Origin: an uncultured Porphyromonas sp.
GTDB taxonomy: Bacteria; Bacteroidota; Bacteroidia; Bacteroidales; Porphyromonadaceae
Direction of reading: 5' to 3'
NCBI GenBank assembly: GCA_900548415.1
Contig: URKO01000110.1
Span: forward strand, 1-5,255
DNA: 5,255 nt
The notes beneath the pieces are model-generated. The model searched no databases. It worked only from the letters and a program-made list of their open reading frames with translations, and had not been told where the DNA came from. Position numbers and translations under genes: made by a program. How positions within the stretch are numbered: the first letter of the stretch is position 1; each line of letters opens with the position of its first letter. This document shows, piece by piece, positions 1 to 4,512 of the stretch.

Positions 1-60
1 GACCGGAGCCGAATCCCGAAAGCAACATAGCGAGTCGCCTTTATGCAACAGTCTCTCTGA
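1..60 (+). repeat. Left copy (A) of an inverted repeat pair, possibly cut by the window edge
   Basis: This stretch matches the reverse complement of 4201-4266 almost base for base. The differences I count are three substitutions, one 6-base (GAATCC) unit present once here and twice in the other copy, and one single-base gap near the inner end. The match reaches base 1, so the copy may extend further left. Read on the + strand from base 2, it keeps an open frame (…AESRKQHSESPLCNS…) to a TGA at 68-70. This is the same frame as the small ORF in the right copy, and the 6-base difference preserves the frame while the single-base gap falls only near the C-terminal end. No function is recognised. 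It may be a dispersed repeat or the tail of a small repeated gene whose start lies outside the window. Confidence 0.85.
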
Positions 61-80
61 GGTCGTTTGATTTGAGTACG

Positions 81-118
81 AAAAAACGAGCAGACTGCTA
101 AGCTTAGCAATCTGCTCG
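81..118 (-). terminator. Rho-independent terminator of the SRP RNA/tRNA-Thr unit
   Basis: On the minus strand the arms at 87-94 and 111-118 (CGAGCAGA/TCTGCTCG) pair perfectly. After one C/A mismatch the stem continues through TGCTA/TAGCA, leaving an AGCT loop. The hairpin is followed by six U (81-86 on the + strand read AAAAAA). The other direction has no T run after the hairpin, so it should act mainly on minus-strand transcripts. It lies about 40 nt past the tRNA 3' end, and no gene intervenes between tRNA and terminator. Confidence 0.9.
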
Positions 119-158
119 TCAATTGTAGATATGGTCTCTAGGACTAGCCTTGTGAGAG

Positions 159-231
159 AGCCTCTTGTCGGACTCGAACCAACGACCCCGAGATTACAAA
201 TCACGTGCTCTACCAACTGAGCTAAAGAGGC
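159..231 (-). tRNA. tRNA-Thr (anticodon UGU)
   Basis: Read on the minus strand this folds as a standard 73-nt cloverleaf. The acceptor stem is GCCTCTT (225-231) with AAGAGGC (160-166). The D arm is GCTC-AGTTGGTA-GAGC. The anticodon loop TTTGTAA lies at 194-200 with the anticodon TGT at 196-198. The variable loop has 5 nt, and the T arm is GTTGG-TTCGAGT-CCGAC. The discriminator base is U73 and CCA is not encoded, so it must be added after transcription. One oddity is a U29-U41 mismatch in the anticodon stem. The 5' end lies just 4 nt after the SRP RNA 3' arm, so RNase P cleavage here would separate the two RNAs. The terminator at 81-118 closes the unit. Confidence 0.97.
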
Positions 232-235
232 AAAA

Positions 236-331
236 GGGCGAGCAATCCACATCGCGCCGCTACAACCCGCTACCCTTGCTGCGGTCAAGCCCTGGGGGAT
301 TCACAGGGAGCTGGCCGTGTGGCACTCGCCC
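236..331 (-). ncRNA. ffs: Signal recognition particle RNA, small bacterial (4.5S-like) type
   Basis: The RNA partners Ffh in co-translational targeting of membrane and secreted proteins. On the minus strand the ends pair as GGGCGAGU with GCUCGCCC. The stem continues with CCACA/UGUGG, GCC/GGC, GCU/AGC and CCC/GGG interrupted by internal loops, giving one long hairpin of about 96 nt. The apical part (278-294) carries the Ffh-binding internal loop as CAGG on one side and GCAGC on the other, followed by AAGGGUA, as in known small SRP RNAs. The terminal loop reads UUGACC rather than the usual GGAA; the UGAC within it fits the alternative URRC loop class. The promoter at 338-367 places transcription start at about the first G of the stem. 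Four U residues and then tRNA-Thr follow. Exact mature ends are inferred from the pairing. Confidence 0.9.
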
Positions 332-337
332 GGATCA

Positions 338-367
338 CAAAGGTACGACAATTTTCTTAATATGCAA
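338..367 (-). promoter_or_regulatory. Bacteroidetes-type promoter for the SRP RNA/tRNA-Thr unit
   Basis: On the minus strand TACCTTTG (338-345) is an exact match to the Bacteroidetes -7 element TAnnTTTG. TTG (365-367) sits 19 nt upstream at the -33 position. Start about 6-7 nt downstream would be at 331-332, which coincides with the first paired G of the SRP RNA. The promoter lies wholly between the end of the thioredoxin-fold lipoprotein gene and the RNA. I see no U-tract terminator in 332-403, so read-through from the biotin unit may also contribute. Confidence 0.8.
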
Positions 368-403
368 GTCTTGCCGGACCTTATTTGCGTAAGAGTCTGT
401 CGA

Positions 404-1432
404 CTACTTGTATATCTCGCTGAGTATCTGATCGATCTGCTCTCCGCGAAGATCGCGCTGCATAATGACTCCGTCAGGCCCTATGAGCATAATCTGAGGG
501 ATACCCATGATGCCGTACAGTGAGGTAGCGTGATTGTTTTGCTCATCGTAGATCTGTGGGTAGGGGATCTGTAGCTCCTTGACAGCCTGTAGATGGGTCT
601 CGTGGCTATCCTCCCATACACCGACACCGAGTACGAGCAGACCCTTGTCCTTGTACTTCTTGTGCATCTGGATGAGCGTGGGTATCTCGTGACGGCAAGG
701 ACCACACCAAGAGGCCCAGAAGTCAACGAGCGCATACTGCCCCTGACCGACATAGTCTGAGAACTTGACCTGCTCACCATCTGTAGTGATGCCCGAAAAG
801 TCTGCAAAGGGCTTGCCGACTTTCGTATTGATCATACCTTGGATCAGCTCTTTTAGCGAGGTATAGCTGGGGAGTCGCTTGACGTTTTCGCCCATCTCCT
901 CAAGAGGCTGTTGGAACTCAGAGAGGTCGTCAAAGAGGTACATAGCATACTGCATAGCACGCAGTACGAGGGGGTTGTTTTTTTGCTCTGAGACATACTT
1001 ACGGACTATCTCCTGACCAGCAGCCCGATCGATAGAGTCGGCCTGCATGATGACCATAATGTCTTGCTCGAAGGCGTTGCAAGCATCGTTGGCGGGAGAG
1101 CCACTGACGCGTCCATCGCTGAGGTTGTAGTCTAGAGAGGTCTCCTCGTAAACAAACTGAGCGTTGAGCTGCGTACCCTCACAAGTGAGGAGGTAGAGGT
1201 ACCCTTTCTGTAGGTTGTCTAGAGGTAAGCTGGCGACTGTGTCCTGGATGACAATACTATCGATCGGCGTCTTAGGATCAGCCTCATCGTAGAGATAGGC
1301 TGTCAGACCAGATAGATTGCCCTCGAGCCCGTGGAGCTGTAGCGTCGTCTTCTTGTCGCGATTACAGCTGCTAAGCACTAAGAGCGAGCCTAGTACGATC
1401 AGCAGAGAGGAGAGGGATAGAGTTCGTTTCAT
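404..1432 (-). CDS. Thioredoxin-fold lipoprotein (TlpA-like thiol-disulfide oxidoreductase)
   Basis: A 342-residue protein expected on the periplasmic side of a membrane, exchanging thiols and disulfides. Residues 1-22 form a signal peptide with a hydrophobic core, and the lipobox LSSC makes Cys23 the lipidated residue. Residues ~28-110 resemble the beta-rich N-terminal domain (DUF4369-like) often fused to Bacteroidetes TlpA-like proteins; this assignment is by pattern only. A variable middle follows to ~200. Residues ~205-342 are a thioredoxin domain with the active site W242-C243-G-P-C246 inside FWASWCGPC, and the expected cis-proline at Pro312 (GIPQ). Cys84 and Cys118 are extra cysteines of unknown role. 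The ATG overlaps the bioC stop by four bases (ATGA), implying translational coupling. Which partner it reduces cannot be told from sequence; a direct role in biotin synthesis is not evident. Confidence 0.93.
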   Translation of the reverse strand: MKRTLSLSSLLIVLGSLLVLSSCNRDKKTTLQLHGLEGNLSGLTAYLYDEADPKTPIDSIVIQDTVASLPLDNLQKGYLYLLTCEGTQLNAQFVYEETSLDYNLSDGRVSGSPANDACNAFEQDIMVIMQADSIDRAAGQEIVRKYVSEQKNNPLVLRAMQYAMYLFDDLSEFQQPLEEMGENVKRLPSYTSLKELIQGMINTKVGKPFADFSGITTDGEQVKFSDYVGQGQYALVDFWASWCGPCRHEIPTLIQMHKKYKDKGLLVLGVGVWEDSHETHLQAVKELQIPYPQIYDEQNNHATSLYGIMGIPQIMLIGPDGVIMQRDLRGEQIDQILSEIYK

Positions 1433-2202
1433 ATTATAGGTTGTTTGTTGATGATGATATAAACCGGATGAAAGGTGAGTGTGACTCGACCTGACTCGTT
1501 TGCAAAGTTAGCAATATATTTATTCGTAAAGTCTCTGAGCTGCCTCGGTGTGTGTATCTGCTGGGGGGCGTTGGGTAGCTGTGCGGTGCCGGTATGGCGC
1601 AGATGCTGTAGTACAGCTAGGGGATCGGCAAAGGGGATGACGAGTCGCTCCGCATGGATCTCGTAGGAGTAGCCAAGCTCCTGCAGCGTGCTGTGCCAGT
1701 TGGCTAGCGAGGGGTAGTGTAGTCCTTGCCCTGTGAGCTGTCGTAGCTCGAGGAGGTTGTCTGGGCCGAAGGTGCTGACGGCTACGGTAGCCCGTGCTGA
1801 GAGCTCGTGGATGGTGCGCGCTAAGTAGGCGCATGGGTCGGCGAGCCACTGTATGGCGCTACTGGAGACAAAGAGATCGACACCGAGCCCCTCTAGAGAG
1901 AGCTCGGAAGCGTCTCCCACACGTAGCTCGGGGTGCGGGTCTCTCAGTTTAGGAACCTGAGCTAGGAGTGCTGGGGATAGATCGGCGAGGGTCCAATGGT
2001 CGACCTCTACGAGCTGATCTATACGCTCCGTCAGTAGACCGGAGCCCGTACCCATCTCAAAGGCATGAGCAAAGTGACGCTTTGCCTTAGGTAGATGCTC
2101 ATCAAGTAGCTGCACGAGCCGATCGATGACGAGTCGCTGTGGCTCGGCTGCCTCGTTGTAGTGGGCTGCTGCACGGTCGAACTGATGGGCGAGAGAGGTC
2201 AT
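1429..2202 (-). CDS. bioC: Malonyl-ACP O-methyltransferase BioC
   Basis: A cytoplasmic SAM-dependent methyltransferase that masks the free carboxyl of malonyl-ACP as a methyl ester, so fatty-acid synthase can extend it toward pimeloyl-ACP methyl ester. The N-terminus FDRAAAHYNEAAEPQ is typical of BioC. SAM-binding motif I is EMGTGSG (49-55), an acidic residue follows at Asp74 (ADLSP), and GDA (96-98) and SSSAIQWLADP (113-123) fit the class I fold. TFGPDNLLELR (144-154) is a BioC hallmark. The 257-aa length suits the family. The frame is open further upstream to 2382, but that part overlaps bioG in another frame. I chose the ATG at 2200-2202 because the BioC N-terminal motif begins right after it; a GTG at 2239-2241 is a weaker alternative. 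It lies 40 nt after bioG and overlaps the next gene by 4 bases. Confidence 0.93.
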   Translation of the reverse strand: MTSLAHQFDRAAAHYNEAAEPQRLVIDRLVQLLDEHLPKAKRHFAHAFEMGTGSGLLTERIDQLVEVDHWTLADLSPALLAQVPKLRDPHPELRVGDASELSLEGLGVDLFVSSSAIQWLADPCAYLARTIHELSARATVAVSTFGPDNLLELRQLTGQGLHYPSLANWHSTLQELGYSYEIHAERLVIPFADPLAVLQHLRHTGTAQLPNAPQQIHTPRQLRDFTNKYIANFANESGRVTLTFHPVYIIINKQPII

Positions 2203-2242
2203 AGACGCTGGCTGGGGTGGATGAATGGTAGGACTCACTGGC

Positions 2243-2956
2243 TTACTTGATGTCTGCCCACAGCTCACGCCACGAGTGCCACAGGTCAAAGAGGTAGTGG
2301 TACCCGTCGGGGAGTAGTAGGGTGGGAACATTGACTGCCTCCCATAGCGTGGAGAGGTTTTTCGCAGGGAAGATCTGATCACGCTCTCCGATGATCGCCA
2401 GATCCCACGCTAGGCGAGTGTGGGGCGTTGTCTCGGGCTCTTCAGAAGTCGCTAGGCTGTCGTAGACTGCTTGCAGTTCGTCGCGAAGCTCTGTGGTGGG
2501 CCGCTCGGAGAGAATGTCGTAGAGCTGCTTGTATCGCTTGCCGCCACACATACGGCGATTGAAACGCTGGCGGTTTTCATCGGTTAGTCCCTCCAGTGTT
2601 CCTATGAATATTTGGCTGGGGATGCCCCACTGGTCGTGCATAGGGTAGGGCGAGCCGGCGACCGCTATCAGACGCCGTGCGCTGGGTAGTATAGACCAGT
2701 GTGGTACGACCTGCTCGGCGGCCCAGACGCCTAGCGACCAGGATACGATGGTGACCGCCTGGTAGGAGTCCCAGGGTAAGTCTGCGAGGTCGTCGCTCAG
2801 CTCGAGAGTCCGATAGTCGTACAGCGCGAGTAAGTCACACTGGTCAGGCAAGGTCAGGTGTGAGACCGTGGCAGGCGTCATGCCCCATCCGCAGAAGTAT
2901 ATGATGAGTTGGCGGGCGGGAGCCTGGTCACTGTTTCGCTGGAAGGTGTACTGCAT
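2243..2956 (-). CDS. bioG: Pimeloyl-ACP methyl ester esterase BioG (DUF452 family)
   Basis: An alpha/beta-hydrolase of 237 residues that ends the BioC-primed elongation by hydrolysing the methyl ester of pimeloyl-ACP. It does the job BioH does in E. coli but belongs to a different family. Seen in the sequence: a strand followed by FCGWGM (21-26), matching the oxyanion-region GWG motif of the family; the nucleophile elbow SWSLGVWAA (72-80) with Ser74 as probable nucleophile; GERDQIFP (190-197) with Asp193 as candidate acid; and DGYHYLFD (217-224) with His220 as probable catalytic histidine. The position two before the nucleophile is Ser, not the usual Gly. The gene starts 5 nt after bioF stops and is followed by bioC, which supports the assignment. 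Triad residues are inferred by pattern rather than structure. Confidence 0.92.
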   Translation of the reverse strand: MQYTFQRNSDQAPARQLIIYFCGWGMTPATVSHLTLPDQCDLLALYDYRTLELSDDLADLPWDSYQAVTIVSWSLGVWAAEQVVPHWSILPSARRLIAVAGSPYPMHDQWGIPSQIFIGTLEGLTDENRQRFNRRMCGGKRYKQLYDILSERPTTELRDELQAVYDSLATSEEPETTPHTRLAWDLAIIGERDQIFPAKNLSTLWEAVNVPTLLLPDGYHYLFDLWHSWRELWADIK

Positions 2957-2961
2957 AGGGG

Positions 2962-4170
2962 CTAGGCAAGGTGTGTTAGGATGACTTGGCAGAGCCGCTT
3001 GACATCCGACGAGGTCAGCCCAGCGGTGAGTGAGATCCTCAGACGCTCGGAGCCGACAGGTACAGTCGGGGACATGATGGGGCGGATGAAGTAACCCTCC
3101 TCGTGGAGTGCCTGTGCGACAGCTCTGGCTCGCTCACGACTCCCGCAGAGGAGTGGGATGATGTGGCTGTGCGGAGTGGGTAGTAGTTGGTCTGGGAGTG
3201 TGGCTAGCTCATCGGTCAGTAGTTGCTGTAGCTCAGCTAGGTGCGCTCTGCGCAGGGTGAGGGTGGGAAGCGCTTGCCAGACGGCTAGTATCCACTGGAT
3301 AATGAGTGGGGGCAGCATGGTCGAGTAGATGAGGCTTCGGGAGCGTGTGATGAGTAGTGTGCGTACCGCCTCAGAGCAAGCGACATAAGCTCCCATAGAC
3401 CCGAGAGCCTTGCCAAAGGTGCCGACAAGAAGATCGATCTCGGGAAGTAAGCCTAGCTCTTCGCACAATCCATAGCCATGCGCTCCACGAACTCCGATGG
3501 CGTGCGCTTCGTCTATATAGAGTGCTACCTTGGGGTATTGCTTCTTGAGGGCCACGAACTCTTCTAATGGAGCCAGATCACCATCCATGCTGTAGATGCT
3601 CTCGGCCATGACGGTGATGTGCTGGCAGCTCTCGGAGCTGTGATGCTTCTCGATGAGACGCTGGAGATTGGTTACATCGTTGTGGCGAAAGCGCTCGAAG
3701 GGCAAGCCCGAGAGCCGTATCCCGTCGATCATACTGGCGTGGATCAGCTTGTCGGCTAGCACCACCATGCCAGGGAGCTTGAGTGCTGGGAGAATGCCCA
3801 CGTTAGCGTGGTAGCCACTGTTGAAGAGCAAGGCCGCCTCGTGCTGCAACGACTCAGCGATGAGCCCCTCGAGCTGGTGCATCACCGCACGATCTCCCGA
3901 GAGCAAGCGCGAAGAGGTAGAGCCTATCTCCTTCGCTGAGAGCCTCTCTAGGCTGTTGGTCAGGTCGGTCTCCCCAGCAAAGTGACAGGTAGCGTCGTGG
4001 AGAGCTAGGTAGTCGTTGCTGTTGAGGTTGATGAGTGGTCGTGGGGGCGCATCGTCGAGCGCTGTGTAGCGACCATCGTCGAGCATCTCAATAGGAGTGA
4101 GTGTGCGTAGTGCCTGCTCGTCCCGTAGCGTGGCGATGATCTGCTCTATATGTGACTCGAAGTGAGACAT
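2962..4170 (-). CDS. bioF: 8-amino-7-oxononanoate synthase BioF
   Basis: A PLP enzyme of the alpha-oxoamine synthase family that condenses pimeloyl-ACP with L-alanine to 8-amino-7-oxononanoate, the first step of biotin ring assembly. With the start chosen it has 402 residues. Visible features are NSNDYLAL (50-57), NSGYHANV (117-124), LIHAS with His144 expected to stack on PLP, AESIYSMDGD (189-198), YIDEAHAIG (218-226) with Asp220 and His223, TFGKALG with Schiff-base Lys254, and PTVPVGSERLRISLTA (368-383), which favours BioF over 2-amino-3-ketobutyrate ligase. The frame is open to an ATG at 4216-4218, but that ATG lies within the repeat and also occurs in copy A at the window's left end, where no bioF follows. 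The ATG at 4168-4170 begins MSHFESHIEQ, where family homology starts. It is the first gene of the bioF-bioG-bioC-lipoprotein unit. Confidence 0.95.
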   Translation of the reverse strand: MSHFESHIEQIIATLRDEQALRTLTPIEMLDDGRYTALDDAPPRPLINLNSNDYLALHDATCHFAGETDLTNSLERLSAKEIGSTSSRLLSGDRAVMHQLEGLIAESLQHEAALLFNSGYHANVGILPALKLPGMVVLADKLIHASMIDGIRLSGLPFERFRHNDVTNLQRLIEKHHSSESCQHITVMAESIYSMDGDLAPLEEFVALKKQYPKVALYIDEAHAIGVRGAHGYGLCEELGLLPEIDLLVGTFGKALGSMGAYVACSEAVRTLLITRSRSLIYSTMLPPLIIQWILAVWQALPTLTLRRAHLAELQQLLTDELATLPDQLLPTPHSHIIPLLCGSRERARAVAQALHEEGYFIRPIMSPTVPVGSERLRISLTAGLTSSDVKRLCQVILTHLA

Positions 4171-4199
4171 AGGCCTTAGTTGGTGTGGCGTGCGTTTCG

Positions 4200-4319
4200 T
4201 CAGAGAGGACTGTTGCATAAAGGCGAATCGCTGTGTTGCTTTCGGGATTCGGATTCGGCTTCGGTCACATACGGATGTATGCTCCCTTCAGACCTCACCC
4301 TCAGCGCCTTGCGCTTCAT
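4200..4319 (-). CDS. Small ORF (39 aa) inside the repeated element upstream of bioF
   Basis: Read on the minus strand, the ATG at 4317-4319 opens a 39-codon frame ending in TGA at 4200-4202. The product begins MKRKALRVRSEGSIHPYVTE and continues with an ESES stretch and a Cys near the end (SPLCNSPL). An A-rich stretch ending AAAAAGG stands directly before the ATG. The frame is retained in copy A at the left end of the window, where the length difference is a whole 6-base unit, so two codons. No domain, signal peptide or membrane segment is visible; the first third is basic. It ends 29 nt before bioF. It could be a real micro-protein, a leader peptide, or a frame that is open by chance in a non-coding repeat. 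I do not assign a function. Confidence 0.35.
   Translation of the reverse strand: MKRKALRVRSEGSIHPYVTEAESESRKQHSDSPLCNSPL
4201..4266 (-). repeat. Right copy (B) of the inverted repeat pair
   Basis: On the minus strand this reads GACCGAAGCCGAATCCGAAT and onward to ATGCAACAGTCCTCTCTG, matching window bases 1-60 in the opposite orientation. The only internal length differences are the doubled GAATCC unit here and one extra C near the inner end. The inner end stops matching after CTCTCTGA. The outer end cannot be delimited because copy A is cut by the window edge, so the element may continue toward 4320 or to the palindrome at 4338-4359. The two copies point inward and flank the biotin genes and the RNA unit. 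Confidence 0.85.
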
Positions 4320-4337
4320 CCTTTTTGCAAAGTCAGG

Positions 4338-4359
4338 ACAATCTTGCGAGCAAGATTGT
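4338..4359. repeat. Near-perfect palindrome, 10-bp arms with a 2-nt centre
   Basis: ACAATCTTGC and GCAAGATTGT flank a 2-base centre (GA on the + strand). It ends 18 nt before the small-ORF ATG at 4319. It overlaps the region where a bioF-unit promoter would be expected, so an operator for a dimeric regulator is possible. A hairpin end of the repeated element is also possible. There is no T run after it in either direction. Its sequence does not resemble a biotin operator I know. Confidence 0.7.
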
Positions 4360-4394
4360 GAGACTATTGATAAGCCCCTCCATTCTTATGAATA

Positions 4395-4450
4395 GACCTA
4401 CACAGGATCTAGTAGCACGACGTGTGCCAACGATAGATACTGTGTAGGTC
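4395..4450. repeat. 56-nt imperfect hairpin with three paired segments
   Basis: The outer arms GACCTACACAG (4395-4405) and CTGTGTAGGTC (4440-4450) pair perfectly over 11 bp. A single G/A mismatch follows, then ATCTA (4407-4411) pairs with TAGAT (4434-4438), and inside that GCAC (4415-4418) pairs with GTGC (4424-4427) around a 5-nt loop. Coaxial nested pairing over 20 bp is unlikely by chance. It could be a structured 3' end of the prolyl isomerase mRNA, a processing or stability hairpin, a small RNA, or a relic of a mobile element. There is no U-tract on either side. Confidence 0.75.
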
Positions 4451-4462
4451 CAGATTAGTCAG

Positions 4463-4491
4463 ACGCATGAACCTATTGAGTCGTCATGCGT
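4463..4491. repeat. Inverted repeat, 8-bp arms with a 13-nt loop
   Basis: ACGCATGA (4463-4470) and TCATGCGT (4484-4491) are perfect complements separated by 13 nt. It lies downstream of the prolyl isomerase stop and next to the 56-nt hairpin. No U-tract follows in either direction, so it is not a standard intrinsic terminator. Confidence 0.55.
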
Positions 4492-4492
4492 G

Positions 4493-4507
4493 GCGACTGA
4501 GCGTCGC
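4493..4507. repeat. Short hairpin just after the prolyl isomerase stop
   Basis: GCGAC (4493-4497) and GTCGC (4503-4507) form a 5-bp GC-rich stem with a 5-nt loop, beginning 5 nt after the stop codon of the upstream gene on the minus strand. Alone it is weak evidence. It counts mainly as the first of four consecutive inverted repeats. Confidence 0.4.
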
Positions 4508-4512
4508 GCTGA

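Larger units (their letters stand above)
4171..4512. other. Intergenic region between the prolyl isomerase gene and bioF
   Basis: No long gene is supported here on either strand. The region holds, in minus-strand order, four inverted repeats (4493-4507, 4463-4491, 4395-4450, 4338-4359) and then the repeated element with a small ORF. None of the hairpins is followed by a U-tract in either direction, so no classical terminator for the isomerase gene is visible. The best -7-like match for a bioF promoter is TGACTTTG (4328-4335, one base off TAnnTTTG), with the nearest upstream TTG only 15 nt away instead of about 19, so the promoter is unassigned. I found nothing resembling a known BirA, BioR or BioQ operator. 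Confidence 0.7.

Noticed and set aside
81..118. Bidirectional terminator
   Set aside because: The + strand side of the hairpin is followed by TCAATTG without a T run. Only minus-strand termination is supported.
165..392. Open frames on the + strand across 165-523
   Set aside because: They run antisense through the tRNA, the SRP RNA and the end of the lipoprotein gene. The products have no recognisable domain, and the structured RNAs explain the sequence.
332..403. Terminator for the biotin/lipoprotein unit
   Set aside because: Only a weak bulged 5-bp stem is visible and no U-tract follows. The promoter at 338-367 accounts for the clear signals here.
481..807. Minus-strand frame within the lipoprotein gene, and a similar one at 1520-1849 within bioC
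   Set aside because: Both are out-of-frame shadows rich in Arg, Ser and Thr inside genes with clear conserved motifs.
2203..2382. N-terminal extension of BioC by 60 residues
   Set aside because: It overlaps the well-supported bioG frame, is low-complexity and unlike BioC, and the BioC N-terminal motif begins just after the ATG at 2200-2202.
4180..4447. Two + strand open frames in the intergenic region
   Set aside because: They run antisense through the repeat, the palindrome and the hairpin. They have no recognisable domain, and the conserved frame in the repeat is on the other strand.
4395..4450. Classical intrinsic terminator or BirA-type biotin operator
   Set aside because: There is no U-tract on either side. 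The arms are separated by 34 nt and do not resemble the known BirA half-sites, so I list it only as a structured repeat.
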